Assembly (NCBI GenBank): GCA_004556985.1
Contig: SFFC01000041.1
Coordinates: forward strand, 1-47,221
Reading direction: 5' to 3'
From: Clostridiales bacterium
Lineage (GTDB): Bacteria > Bacillota > Clostridia > Christensenellales > Aristaeellaceae
DNA: 47,221 nucleotides
Made by a program: the position numbers and the translations under genes. Each line of letters starts with the position of its first letter. Position 1 is the stretch's first letter. The notes under the pieces are model-generated. The model was given only the letters and a program-made list of their open reading frames with translations. It was not told where the DNA came from and searched no databases. Below, piece by piece: positions 31,178 through 39,878 of this stretch.

Positions 31178-32557
31178 TCAGTCCGCAGCGCGCTCCTGTG
31201 GCGTAAACTGCGTCAGCACGCGCCTCCAGAGGACGAGGAAGAAGCCCGCGAGCACGACAAAGGTCAATCCCCAGGAGACCGGATAGGACAGCAGCAGGCA
31301 GCCCATCGTCGTCCTGGCGCGGAACACGGTCACGACCCAGAGAATGCGGAACGCACAGGCGCCCAGCAGCGAGACGATCATCGGCAGCAGCGAATAGCCG
31401 ATGCCGCGCAGCACGCCGGTCATGACGTCCATGATGCCGCAGAGGAAATACGGTCCGCAGACGTAGAGAATGCGGGTCATGCCAGCCTCGATGACGTTCG
31501 GGTCGCCGGTGTACAGGCTCAGCAGCTGCCTGCCGAAGACGCAGGAGAGCAGGCCAAGCACGACGCCGAAGAGGAACGCCCAGCACAGGCAGACCTTGAG
31601 CGACCGCAGGACGCGCATCGGCTTGCGCGCGCCCATATTCTGGCCGGCAAAGCAGGTGATCGCCTGCTGGAAGGTGTTCATCGCCTGATAGACGAAGTTG
31701 CTGATGTTCATGCCGGCCGCATTGCCGGCGATGACGATGGAGCCGAAGCTGTTGACGGAGGACTGGATCACGACGTTGGAGAGCGAAAAAACCGAGCTCT
31801 GAATGCCCGCCGGCAGGCCAATGCGGATGATCTGCAGGAGCATCGCGCCGTTGATGTGCAACCGGCGGGGAATCAGGCGCGTCGGCCCCTCCATCAGCAT
31901 CAGCGAGCGAACGACCAGCGCAGCGGAGACGGCCTGGGAGAGGATCGTCGCCAGCGCGACGCCCGCAACGCTCATGTGCAGCGAGATGACGAAGAACAGG
32001 TTGAGCACGATATTGACGACGCCCGCGATGGTCAGAAAGTAGAGTGGGCGCTTCGTGTCGCCCACGGCGCGGAGCACGGCGGCGCAGAAGTTGTAGAGCA
32101 TCTGCACCGGAATGCCGACGAAGAGGATGCGCACGTAGAGCACAGCCAGGTCGATGACGTCGTCCGGCGAGCCCATGAGCGTGAGCAGCGGGCGCGCAGC
32201 CGCGATGCCGATGACGGAGAGGCCCAGTCCGCCCACCACGGAGAGCAGCACGGCGGTATGGACGGTCTCGCGGACGTTGTCAGCCTCCCGCGCGCCGGTG
32301 AAGCGGGCGACGAGCACGTTGACGCCGACGGAAAGCCCAATGAACAGGCTGATAATCAGGTTGTTGAGCGAGCCGACGGAGCCGACGGCGGCCAGCGCCT
32401 CGTTGCCGGCAAACCGGCCGACGACGATGGTATCCGCCGCGTTGAAGAGCAGCTGAAGGATGCCGGAGAGCATGATCGGTAGCGCAAAGAGCAGCACCTT
32501 GGAAAACAGCGGCCCCTGGGTCATGTCCATGGTGCGATGAGCGGATGTCTTGAACAT
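31178..32557 (-). CDS. MATE-family exporter (second)
   Basis: 459-aa, twelve-helix MATE transporter distinct from the first. Signatures are FALPIMLSGILQLLFNAADTIVVGRFAG (residues ~24-50), AVLRAVGDTKRPLYFL and TGVLRGIGYSLLPMIVSLLG; the GxGYSxxP form groups it with the clostridial family often annotated as probable Na-driven efflux. AAAGGAG lies six bases before the ATG at 32557; the open frame upstream is not used. It has its own promoter and converges on nadE. Confidence 0.92.
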   Translation of the reverse strand: MFKTSAHRTMDMTQGPLFSKVLLFALPIMLSGILQLLFNAADTIVVGRFAGNEALAAVGSVGSLNNLIISLFIGLSVGVNVLVARFTGAREADNVRETVHTAVLLSVVGGLGLSVIGIAAARPLLTLMGSPDDVIDLAVLYVRILFVGIPVQMLYNFCAAVLRAVGDTKRPLYFLTIAGVVNIVLNLFFVISLHMSVAGVALATILSQAVSAALVVRSLMLMEGPTRLIPRRLHINGAMLLQIIRIGLPAGIQSSVFSLSNVVIQSSVNSFGSIVIAGNAAGMNISNFVYQAMNTFQQAITCFAGQNMGARKPMRVLRSLKVCLCWAFLFGVVLGLLSCVFGRQLLSLYTGDPNVIEAGMTRILYVCGPYFLCGIMDVMTGVLRGIGYSLLPMIVSLLGACAFRILWVVTVFRARTTMGCLLLSYPVSWGLTFVVLAGFFLVLWRRVLTQFTPQERAAD

Positions 32558-32642
32558 GGGTTTCTCCTTTGGCAATCGATAACAGCCCGGCTGCGGCGAA
32601 CAATGTGACATTCTGAAAGCGGCGCGGGCAAACAGCCTTCTC

Positions 32643-32670
32643 ATTATAGCACGATTTGACGAAATGTTAA
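32643..32670 (-). promoter_or_regulatory. Predicted promoter of the second MATE gene
   Basis: Minus strand TTAACA (32670-32665), 16-bp spacer, TATAAT (32648-32643). Confidence 0.65.
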
Positions 32671-32764
32671 GAGCTTCTTCAAAATTTGTAAAGAACCCCA
32701 CCCTTTACGCGCGGCAAGAAAAAGCTGTGGAGTTTGAACAGTGCGTCAGGCACGAGACAGCAAA

Positions 32765-32799
32765 GGAGGGCGGCAGGATGTGACGTCCCGCCGCCCTCC
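32765..32799 (-). terminator. Terminator of the second TRAP operon
   Basis: Stem GGAGGGCGGC (32765-32774) / GCCGCCCTCC (32790-32799), extended by GGA/TCC after one mismatch; only TTTG follows on the minus strand. Confidence 0.65.
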
Positions 32800-32841
32800 G
32801 GGGAGCGCGTTCTCAATAAGCTGTTTCCGCCCGAGTTACCG

Positions 32842-34110
32842 TCAGACGATAAAGCCCGGGATGAACAGCGGCCCGTAGACGATGAAGAGGAACACGACGA
32901 TCAGACCGAGCAGATACGGGATGACCGCCTTGGAGATCCGCGTCAGCGGCAGGTTGGTGATGCCGGAGGCGACGAACAGGTTGATGGCGACCGGCGGCGT
33001 GATCATGCCGATGGCGATGCCCACGACGAAGAGGACGCCGAAGTGCAGCGTGGAGATACCCAGCGCGCGAATCAGCGGCAGAAAGACCGGCGTGAGCAGG
33101 ATGATCGCGGAGGAGGTCTCCATGAAGACGCCCGCGACGAGGATGATCAGCGAGATCAGGAAGAGGATGATGTACTTGTTGGTCGAGACGCTCAGCACGG
33201 CGGCGGAGATCGTCTCCGGGATCTTCCAGTTGGCCAGCGCCCAGCCGAACGGGCCGGAGCAGGCGATGATGATCATGATGACGGCGCTGGTCTTGGCGGA
33301 GCCGAGCATGATCTGGTACAGCTTTTTGGGCGTCAGGTCGCGGTAGACGAACGCGGAGACGATCAGCGCATAGATGACCGCGACCGCGGCAGCCTCAGAC
33401 GGCGTAAAATAGCCGGAGAAGATGCCCCCCAGGATGATACAGGGCATCAGGATGCCGGGAATCGCCTTGACGAAGGTCTTCGCGACGTTCCTCAGCGAGA
33501 AGGACGCGCCCTTGGGATAATTGTGCCTGTACGCCTGGAAAAGGGCAATCGCGATGAGCACGGCGCCCATCAGCGTGCCGGGCAGGAAGCCGGCCTTGAA
33601 CAGGCGGTTGACGCTCTCCTCCGCGATCACCGCGTAGAGCACCATCGGCACGGAGGGCGGAATGACGACGCCGATCGTGCCGGCTGCGGCGACGAGCGCG
33701 GCGGCGGAATCCTCGCGGTAGCCGCGCTTCTTGAGCTCCGGAACGAGCGTCGCGCCGACGGCGGCGGTGGTCGCCGCGCCGGAGCCGGAGATCGCGGCGA
33801 AGAACATGCCGGCGAGCACGGAGACGACCGACAGGCCACCCTTGATCATGCCCAGCAGGCTCTCGCAGAACTCGACGAGCACCTTGGAGATCTTGCCGCC
33901 CGCGAGCAGGTCGCCGGCGAAGATGAAGAAGGGCACGGCGATCAGCGAGAAGGAATCACAGCTGGCGAACATGCGCTGCACGACGATCATCATCTTCGCG
34001 CTGCCATAGCCGGAAAACATGGTGACGGCCGCTGCGGAGCAGATGGAAAAGCCGACGGGGACGCCGATGACCAGCAGCGCGATGAACATGCCGAAAAGAA
34101 TGATTGCCAT
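32842..34110 (-). CDS. TRAP transporter large permease (DctM type), second system
   Basis: 422-aa polytopic membrane subunit. Motifs include VIGVPVGFSICSAAAV at the N-terminus, AISGSGAATTAAVGATLVPELKKRGY in the first half, and VGIAIGMITPPVAINLFVASG at the C-terminal repeat. The start shares a base with the DctQ stop (TAATG). It forms a three-gene operon with DctQ and DctP; unlike the first TRAP system, no catabolic enzymes are attached, so the substrate cannot be inferred. Confidence 0.93.
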   Translation of the reverse strand: MAIILFGMFIALLVIGVPVGFSICSAAAVTMFSGYGSAKMMIVVQRMFASCDSFSLIAVPFFIFAGDLLAGGKISKVLVEFCESLLGMIKGGLSVVSVLAGMFFAAISGSGAATTAAVGATLVPELKKRGYREDSAAALVAAAGTIGVVIPPSVPMVLYAVIAEESVNRLFKAGFLPGTLMGAVLIAIALFQAYRHNYPKGASFSLRNVAKTFVKAIPGILMPCIILGGIFSGYFTPSEAAAVAVIYALIVSAFVYRDLTPKKLYQIMLGSAKTSAVIMIIIACSGPFGWALANWKIPETISAAVLSVSTNKYIILFLISLIILVAGVFMETSSAIILLTPVFLPLIRALGISTLHFGVLFVVGIAIGMITPPVAINLFVASGITNLPLTRISKAVIPYLLGLIVVFLFIVYGPLFIPGFIV

Positions 34111-34598
34111 TACGCCTTGACCTCCTTCGTCGCCTCTTCAACCGCCATCAGCAGCGAATGCACCATCAGGATGACCATGCTGATGGGCACGCAGAGGTAA
34201 ATATACTTCATCTTGATGGGCAGGGTCGTGGCAGTCTTGTTGAGCTTCATGCAGTAGGTACAGCTGAAATAGAGAAGCACCGTGAAGAGCACAAAGCAGA
34301 TGGCATGTACAGCGACGCGCAGGATCTTCGAAAGCCGCGGCGGCACCGCGTCCTGCACGATGGTCACGGAGATGTGACCGCTGTGGCGATAGACGACGGA
34401 AGCGCCAAGGAAGGTCGACCAGATCAGCAGATAGCGCGTGACCTCGTCGGACCATGTCAGCGCCGTGAACCAGATGCGGCAGATGATCTGCGCGCCCGTG
34501 ATGATCACCATCAGGCCCAGCATGACGACGATCAGCACACTGCACAGCTTGTCAAGCGCAGCGCTGACGGGAGCGAGTATGTTCTTGAGTGTTTTCAT
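34110..34598 (-). CDS. TRAP transporter small permease (DctQ type), second system
   Basis: 162 aa with four hydrophobic segments and the DctQ core RIWFTALTWSDEVTRYLLIWSTFLGAS (residues ~40-66, in short motifs). AAAGGACAACCGCT precedes the ATG. A hairpin separates it from the binding-protein gene, as in the first TRAP operon. Confidence 0.9.
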   Translation of the reverse strand: MKTLKNILAPVSAALDKLCSVLIVVMLGLMVIITGAQIICRIWFTALTWSDEVTRYLLIWSTFLGASVVYRHSGHISVTIVQDAVPPRLSKILRVAVHAICFVLFTVLLYFSCTYCMKLNKTATTLPIKMKYIYLCVPISMVILMVHSLLMAVEEATKEVKA

Positions 34599-34640
34599 AG
34601 CGGTTGTCCTTTACACAGTAGCTGGTGGAAGGGAGCGTGA

Positions 34641-34673
34641 AAAAGAGACGGCGCTCCGCAGCGGGAGCGCCGT
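34641..34673 (-). terminator. Intra-operon hairpin after the second binding-protein gene
   Basis: Perfect 10-bp stem ACGGCGCTCC (34648-34657) / GGAGCGCCGT (34664-34673), loop of 6, followed on the minus strand by CTCTTTTTC. Probably an attenuator that sets the ratio of binding protein to permease. Confidence 0.78.
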
Positions 34674-34686
34674 TTGTTCTGCGTAA

Positions 34687-35661
34687 TTACTCAGCCAGCG
34701 CAGCGTTGATGCGGGCGATATAGTCAGCATACTGCGGATAGGCCTCGTACACCGGCTGAACAGCCTCGCGGAAGGAATCGACGTCCGGCTCCTCGACAAC
34801 CTCGACGCCGTTGCTCTTGATCGTCTCGAGCTGGTCAGCCTCCTGATCGGCCACCCAAGCGCGCTCATACTCGGCGGCCTCCTGCGCAGCCTCCACGAAG
34901 ATCTGCTGCGTAGCCTCGTCAAGCTCATTGAACTTGTCAAGGCTCATGGTGATGATCGCGGTCGAGTAGCTGTGGCGATCCAGCGTGACGTACTTCTGGC
35001 CGTAGTCCCACAGGCCGTAGGAGTAGATGACGTTGATCGGGTTCTCCTCGCCTTCGATGGTGCCCTGCTGCATGGCGGTCAGCGCCTCAGACCAGGCCAT
35101 CGGCACGGCATTGACGCCCAGCGCCTTGAAGGTGGCGGTGTAGACCTCGTTCTCCATGACGCGCAGCTTGAGGCCGGCCAGATCGGCGGCGCTGGTCACC
35201 GGGCGCACGGAGTTGGTCACGTTGCGGAAACCGCGCTCGGCATAGGCCAGGCCCTTGAGGCCCGCGTCCTCGAGCGTGGCAAGGAGCTCCTTGCCGATCT
35301 CGCCGTCGATGATCTTGTAGGCCTCCTCGTTGCTGGCAAAGAGGAATGGCATGTCGAGCACGCCCATATCCTCGGAGAAGTTGACGAACGGGCCGCTGGT
35401 GATGATGCCCATGTCGAGCATGCCCATGGACATGGAGTCGAGCATTTCGCTCTCGCCGCCCAGCGTGCCGTTGGGATAGATCTCGATCTTGTATTCGCCG
35501 TTGGTGCGCTCCGCAACCAGCTCGGCGAACTTCTCTGCCGCGACCTGGAAGGAATTCTGCTCGTTGACGGTGGTACCCAGCTGCAGAACGGTCTCCGCCA
35601 TCGCAGAAGCGGACACGCACAGCGCAAGGATCAGCACGAGCATCACAGTGAGTTTCTTCAT
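34687..35661 (-). CDS. TRAP transporter solute-binding protein (DctP type), second system
   Basis: 324 aa. The signal peptide (MKKLTVMLVLILALCVSASAMA) precedes a DctP fold: IYPNGTLGGESEMLDSMSMG near residue 65, LKLRVMENEVYTATFKALGVNAVPMAWSE with the ligand-binding Arg, and MQQGTIEGEENP. The ATG at 35661 is chosen for the signal peptide and GGAGG; the frame is open upstream but codes a basic stretch without support. First gene of the operon. The substrate is probably a carboxylate or sugar acid. Confidence 0.93.
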   Translation of the reverse strand: MKKLTVMLVLILALCVSASAMAETVLQLGTTVNEQNSFQVAAEKFAELVAERTNGEYKIEIYPNGTLGGESEMLDSMSMGMLDMGIITSGPFVNFSEDMGVLDMPFLFASNEEAYKIIDGEIGKELLATLEDAGLKGLAYAERGFRNVTNSVRPVTSAADLAGLKLRVMENEVYTATFKALGVNAVPMAWSEALTAMQQGTIEGEENPINVIYSYGLWDYGQKYVTLDRHSYSTAIITMSLDKFNELDEATQQIFVEAAQEAAEYERAWVADQEADQLETIKSNGVEVVEEPDVDSFREAVQPVYEAYPQYADYIARINAALAE

Positions 35662-35721
35662 TTTCTTTTTCCTCCGTTTGCTGGATCGCCGCCTCTTGGG
35701 CAGCGTCGATGCATGTTCAAC

Positions 35722-35749
35722 ATTGTACTCCATTTGCATTTTTTGTCAA
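35722..35749 (-). promoter_or_regulatory. Predicted promoter of the second TRAP operon
   Basis: Minus strand TTGACA (35749-35744), 16-bp spacer, TACAAT (35727-35722). Confidence 0.75.
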
Positions 35750-35750
35750 C

Positions 35751-35798
35751 GTTTTTCATTCAACAAGTGAAAAACCTTCATTGATCGATTGTGATCGA
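35751..35798. promoter_or_regulatory. Operator-like repeats upstream of the second TRAP promoter
   Basis: A perfect inverted repeat GTTTTTCA (35751-35758) / TGAAAAAC (35768-35775) abuts the -35. Beyond it TGATCGA occurs twice, at 35782 and 35792, one helical turn apart, and also forms TCGAT/ATCGA. No regulator gene is adjacent. Confidence 0.4.
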
Positions 35799-35869
35799 CA
35801 AATGTTTTGACGGCATGCGACCAAAACGTTCGGCAGGAATCCGCCCAATCCTTACCAAAGCCCCCACGC

Positions 35870-35898
35870 GCATAATCTGCCCGGGCGACTCCATACTA
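35870..35898 (+). promoter_or_regulatory. Sigma-G-like promoter of spoVT
   Basis: GCATA (35870-35874), 17 bp, CATACTA (35892-35898), matching the forespore sigma-G pattern (GHATR and CATNHTA). spoVT is sigma-G dependent in Bacillus subtilis. Confidence 0.6.
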
Positions 35899-35939
35899 GG
35901 AATGCCGAAGGAAAGTTTGACGAGAAGGAGGCAGCATTC

Positions 35940-36494
35940 GTGCGAGCAACCGGAATTGTGCGGCGCATCGATGAATTGGGGCGCGTGGTGATTCCCAAGG
36001 AAATACGGCGAACGCTCCGCATCCGCGAGGGCGATCCGCTTGAGATTTACACCGACAAGGATGGCGAGGTGATCCTCAAGAAATACTCGCCGATCGGAGA
36101 AATTTCGAATTTTGCCAAGGATTATACGGAATCCCTCTTCCGCTCTCTGGGGCACATCGCCTGCATCACGGACAAGGACATGATCGTCTCGGCGAGCGGC
36201 GTTTCCCGCAAGGAGCTCTGGGAGAAGCCGATCAGCCGGGATCTGGAGCAGGCCATTCAGAGCCGGCAGGTCGTCACGGCGAACCGGGGCAGCGGAACGC
36301 GGCTCGTGCCGGTCACAAGCGAGGACGACGCGCAGGCGTATACCGCGCAGGTCATCTGTCCGATCATCGCGGACGGGGAATCCATCGGCGCAGTCGTGCT
36401 CCTGTCGCGGGAGCCGGCGGCGAAGATGGGCGATACGGAGCTCAAGGTCGCCGAGACGACGGCGAGCATCGTCGGCAGGCAGATGGAACAGTGA
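35940..36494 (+). CDS. spoVT: Stage V sporulation protein T (AbrB-type regulator)
   Basis: 184-aa forespore regulator. Residues 1-50 are the AbrB-like swapped-hairpin DNA-binding domain (MRATGIVRRIDELGRVVIPKEIRRTLRI). The C-terminal GAF-like domain includes FRSLGHIACITDKD and VICPIIADGESIGAVVLLS. Length agrees with B. subtilis SpoVT (178). The start is GTG at 35940, behind AAGGAGG. It modulates sigma-G genes late in sporulation. It stands alone between the divergent TRAP operon and a terminator shared with the convergent AEC gene. Confidence 0.96.
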   Translation: MRATGIVRRIDELGRVVIPKEIRRTLRIREGDPLEIYTDKDGEVILKKYSPIGEISNFAKDYTESLFRSLGHIACITDKDMIVSASGVSRKELWEKPISRDLEQAIQSRQVVTANRGSGTRLVPVTSEDDAQAYTAQVICPIIADGESIGAVVLLSREPAAKMGDTELKVAETTASIVGRQMEQ

Positions 36495-36501
36495 CCTGTA
36501 C

Positions 36502-36538
36502 AAAAAGGCAGCGGGGCGGCGGGCCCTGCTGCCTTTTT
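36502..36538. terminator. Bidirectional terminator
   Basis: AAAAAGGCAGC (36502-36512) pairs with GCTGCCTTTTT (36528-36538). It serves spoVT on the plus strand and the AEC gene on the minus strand. Confidence 0.9.
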
Positions 36539-36562
36539 GGGGAACACCACGCTTTTCTATGC

Positions 36563-37498
36563 TTACGCCATCACGCTGAACGCCGCGACGCCGAAGAACA
36601 GCAGCACGGCCAGCACCGTGCCCAGGCTCAGCGTCGTGGAGACGTACTCGCCGTCATCGCCCATATCCGCGTAGAGCGGGATGATGAACGGCGCGGGTAG
36701 CGTGTACTGGAGCATCAGCGCGAGCATCAGCGGCTTCTCATACGGGATGATCGCAAAGAGCACGCCGGAGACGAGCGCCATCACGCAGGCCATCACGCCC
36801 AAGCGCAGCGCCAGCGTCGTAGCGACGGGCCTGAGCAGGCTCTTGCTGATTTTGAGCTGATAGCCCACCACCAGCAGGATCAGCGCGGAGGTCGGCGCCG
36901 TGATGAAGTCGATCAGCGACATGAGGATCTCCCCCGCACCGGTCGGCGCAATCGCCCCGTAGACGCCCAGCGCGCCCAGCAGGATGCCCAGCAGCATGCC
37001 GATGCAGGCCCTGTTAGTCAGCATGTTGCGCAGCATGGCCCTGGGCGTCATGCGCTCGCCGCCGGCGGACTTGAGCGCCGCCAGGAACACCGTGTAGGCG
37101 AACATCGTCTGGCCGATGTCGACCATCGCGTAGGTCGCGGTCTTGTCCGCGCCCACGAGCAGCGCGTAGAGCGCATAGCCGAGCATGCCGCCCTCAAACG
37201 AGGTCATCAGCAGCGGCATAAACCGGCCATAGGGCCGGACGAAGCGGCGCAGCGCGTAGCCGGCCAGCAGCGCAATCAGGCAGCCGATGAACACGAGGAC
37301 GAACACCAGCATCAGCTTGCCGCCGTATTCCGCCGTGAAAAACGCACGGAACAGCACGACCGGCAGCAGGATATCGCCGATGATCGCCTTCAGACCCGCA
37401 TGGCGCTCGTCGTTGAGGATGCCGCTGGAGGCGCAGTAACGCCCCAGCGCGATCATCGCAAGCACGGGCAGCACCATTGCGGCAATGGAAACCACCAT
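36563..37498 (-). CDS. AEC-family (auxin efflux carrier-like) transporter
   Basis: 311-aa membrane protein of about ten helices. It opens with MVVSIAAMVLPVLAMIALG and contains GMLGYALYALLVG and, in the C-terminal bundle, LLVVGYQLKISKSLLRP and YTLPAPFIIPLYAD. Bacterial members export or import malate and other organic acids. The ATG at 37498 follows GGGGAGAGAAT. It lies downstream of lsrF on the same strand across a 233-bp gap with a weak hairpin, so co-transcription with the lsr genes is possible but not clear. Confidence 0.87.
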   Translation of the reverse strand: MVVSIAAMVLPVLAMIALGRYCASSGILNDERHAGLKAIIGDILLPVVLFRAFFTAEYGGKLMLVFVLVFIGCLIALLAGYALRRFVRPYGRFMPLLMTSFEGGMLGYALYALLVGADKTATYAMVDIGQTMFAYTVFLAALKSAGGERMTPRAMLRNMLTNRACIGMLLGILLGALGVYGAIAPTGAGEILMSLIDFITAPTSALILLVVGYQLKISKSLLRPVATTLALRLGVMACVMALVSGVLFAIIPYEKPLMLALMLQYTLPAPFIIPLYADMGDDGEYVSTTLSLGTVLAVLLFFGVAAFSVMA

Positions 37499-37612
37499 AT
37501 TCTCTCTCCCCTCTCTGCGGCCACGGGCCGCTTCCATTTCCGAACGGCACAGCTTTTCTCCCGGCTTTCGCTCACGAGGCCGATTGCTTGCGCCATTTGC
37601 TTTTTAGTGGAA

Positions 37613-37644
37613 AGGGACGACAAAGCTGCTGCTTCATCGTCCCT
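37613..37644 (-). terminator. Possible terminator of the lsrA-F operon
   Basis: 8-bp stem AGGGACGA (37613-37620) / TCGTCCCT (37637-37644) with a 16-nt loop, then TTTCC on the minus strand. Confidence 0.5.
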
Positions 37645-37731
37645 CTCTTCCTCATTGCTCTCTTCTTTTGTATGTCTGAACGGCCCGGAATCCGCGCCGG
37701 TTCAAACCGCAGCGATTTGGCCTTCCCCGCC

Positions 37732-38613
37732 TTACGCGTGAATCGCGTCGGTGTAGAATTCGAAGGCCTCCTTATCGGTCGCGCCCTGGTGGACGATCAT
37801 GCGGATCGCCTTGGCCATCTCGACCGGGTGCTCGCTCTGGAAGATGTTGCGGCCCATATCCAGGCCGCGCGCGCCGCCCTGAATGGAGCGGTATGCCATC
37901 GTCAGCGCCTCATCCTCCGGCAGCTTCTTGCCGCCCGCGACGACGATCGGCACCGGGCAGGCCGCGACGACCTCCTCGAAGTTGTCGCAGTAGTAGGTCT
38001 TCACGAGCTGCACGCCCATCTCCGCGATGATGCGGGTGGCGAGCTTGAAGAAGCGGTCCGTGCGCTCCATCTGCTTGCCGACGGCAACGACGCCCAGCGT
38101 CGGGATGCTGTAGCGCATGCCCGCATTGATGCAGCGGGAGAGGTTGTCGATCGAGGAGAGCTGGCCGTCCGCGCCGATGAAGGTCTGCACGGCGATGCAG
38201 TCCGCGTTCATGCGGATGGCGTCCTCGATGTCCACCGCGACGACCTCGTGGCTCAGGTCGTCGTTGAGCATGGAGGAGCCGCTCGTCACGCGCAGGGCGA
38301 CGCCCTTGCGATACGTCGGCGGGACGCAGGTGCGCAGCGCGCCGCGCGTGCCCATGAACACGTCGATCTGCTCGGCGAGCTTCGGAATCACGAGATCCAG
38401 GCGCTCCAGTCCCGCGGTAGAGCCCATGAAGTAGCCGTGGTCAAAGGCAAACATGACCGTGTTGCCGCTCTTGGGGTCAAAGATGTTGGAGAGGTGGCGC
38501 TTCATGCCCCAGTCGAGGTTGTTCGCGCCCTTGACGTGAAAGTTGCCCTGGTTGGCAAACGGCACGTCCGTATGATAGTCCTTTGCGACCTTGAGTCCGT
38601 CTTTATCCGCCAT
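37732..38613 (-). CDS. lsrF: LsrF-type aldolase/thiolase (3-hydroxy-5-phosphooxypentane-2,4-dione thiolase)
   Basis: 293-aa class I aldolase-fold enzyme highly similar to E. coli LsrF: LDWGMKRHLSNIF, TVMFAFDHGYFMGSTAGLERLD, KTYYCDNFEEVV with the Schiff-base Lys, CPVPIVVAGGKKLPEDEAL and GLDMGRNIFQSEHPV. LsrF transfers an acetyl group from the phosphorylated autoinducer-2 breakdown product to CoA, giving acetyl-CoA and dihydroxyacetone phosphate. The ATG at 38613 begins the conserved part. It follows the lsrB-like gene with an intervening hairpin. Confidence 0.9.
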   Translation of the reverse strand: MADKDGLKVAKDYHTDVPFANQGNFHVKGANNLDWGMKRHLSNIFDPKSGNTVMFAFDHGYFMGSTAGLERLDLVIPKLAEQIDVFMGTRGALRTCVPPTYRKGVALRVTSGSSMLNDDLSHEVVAVDIEDAIRMNADCIAVQTFIGADGQLSSIDNLSRCINAGMRYSIPTLGVVAVGKQMERTDRFFKLATRIIAEMGVQLVKTYYCDNFEEVVAACPVPIVVAGGKKLPEDEALTMAYRSIQGGARGLDMGRNIFQSEHPVEMAKAIRMIVHQGATDKEAFEFYTDAIHA

Positions 38614-38739
38614 GTAAATCCATCTTCCTTTCTTGAAGCCGGCTTGAATCCGGTGCATTTCCGGCGCTGACGAACGGTTCTTCCGGCCGGAACGGAAGCA
38701 GAGGCAAACGCCGCGTCATGCCGCAGCCTTCACCAGAAG

Positions 38740-38766
38740 AGGAGGGGCCCGCAAGGGGCTCCTCCT
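38740..38766 (-). terminator. Intra-operon hairpin between lsrB and lsrF
   Basis: 11-bp stem AGGAGGGGCCC (38740-38750) / GGGCTCCTCCT (38756-38766) with one wobble, then CTTCTGG on the minus strand. It follows the binding-protein gene and resembles the attenuators after both TRAP binding-protein genes. Confidence 0.65.
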
Positions 38767-38784
38767 GCAAAGCATGTACGAGGA

Positions 38785-39810
38785 TCAGAACGGATAGTCC
38801 GCCACATTCTCCGCGGTGAAGACAACGCGCTCGGGCAGCAGCACGACGCCGTTGTTCTCCGCAGCAGTCTCCTGGCCCTCGACGAGGTCGCCGTTGGCGA
38901 GGATTTCGACGGTGCCGATGCCAGGCACGTCAACCGTGTCGCCGACCTTCACGGTGTTGCCGGCGGACACATAGGCGGCCAGGTAGCAGCCCAGAGCGCC
39001 CTGGATGCCGCAATCCCACAGGCCCCAACGGGTGCAGATGCCGTTCTCCAGGACGTCAGCAGCGGTCAGGCCCTTGTTCTGGGCGGCGCCGCACTGGCCC
39101 GGCAGAGCGGTGGAGTCGTTGCAGATGATCAGGTCGACGTCGGGATAGGCCTCAAAGATGGACTCGCCAACGCTGACGGAGGTCGCCGGATCCTGGTTGG
39201 AGTAGTACGGATCATGGACGGCCACCCAGCTCGGGTAGTTCTCCTTGATGTAGGCGTCGCCGGCGACATACCAGGAGTTCTGGTCAGCCACGGACGGGTT
39301 GGAGAAGTGCCAGACGTACTTGACCTCGCCGGTCACGTCCACGCCGCGCTCCTTGAGGGACTCAACGCCCATCTCGACGAGCATCGGGCCAAGGACGTCA
39401 GCGGTGCCCTGAGAAACCATCAGCGCACGGGCGTTCGGAGAGACGTCGGAGTCCCAGGTGCTGACATAGATGCCATTCTCCTGAGCCTCGATCAGCTTCT
39501 CGTCAAGAGCGGTCGCGTCGACAGAGGAGATGCAGATCGCGTCCACGCCCTTGTCGATCGCCTGCTGGATCAGCTCCAGCTGGGTGGTCACGGAAGCGTC
39601 CGGAGAGCCGATGTAATCGACAGTCAGGCCCCACTCCTCAGCGTACTTCTGAGCGCCGTCGTTCGCGGCCTCGAAGAACGAGTTGCCGGAAACCTTCGGG
39701 ATGAAGGCAACGGTCATGCCATCGACAGGGCTCTTGCCCTCGGCAACGGCAGCAGAGACCAGCGTGAGCGCCATGCACAGCACAAGGATCATCGCCAGAA
39801 TCTTTTTCAT
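38785..39810 (-). CDS. lsrB: LsrB-like autoinducer-2 binding protein
   Basis: 341 aa with a signal peptide (1-~23) and a type I periplasmic-binding fold. It aligns with E. coli LsrB across its length: VAFIPKVSG, VSTWDSD, SVADQNSW, DSTALPG and GVVLLPERVVF near the C-terminus. Four known AI-2 contacts are kept (Lys39, Asp120, Asp176, Gln177) as well as the Pro at 237; the Ala two residues further in E. coli is Gln239 here. No lipobox is seen although the host is Gram-positive. GGAGG precedes the ATG. A related sugar such as rhamnose remains possible, but LsrF/K/R neighbours favour AI-2. Confidence 0.85.
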   Translation of the reverse strand: MKKILAMILVLCMALTLVSAAVAEGKSPVDGMTVAFIPKVSGNSFFEAANDGAQKYAEEWGLTVDYIGSPDASVTTQLELIQQAIDKGVDAICISSVDATALDEKLIEAQENGIYVSTWDSDVSPNARALMVSQGTADVLGPMLVEMGVESLKERGVDVTGEVKYVWHFSNPSVADQNSWYVAGDAYIKENYPSWVAVHDPYYSNQDPATSVSVGESIFEAYPDVDLIICNDSTALPGQCGAAQNKGLTAADVLENGICTRWGLWDCGIQGALGCYLAAYVSAGNTVKVGDTVDVPGIGTVEILANGDLVEGQETAAENNGVVLLPERVVFTAENVADYPF

Positions 39811-39878
39811 GTTTGGGTTCCTCCTACATTTTTTTATTATCTCAAGAGGTGCTCCCAGCGCCTCCTGAAATTCGGGAA

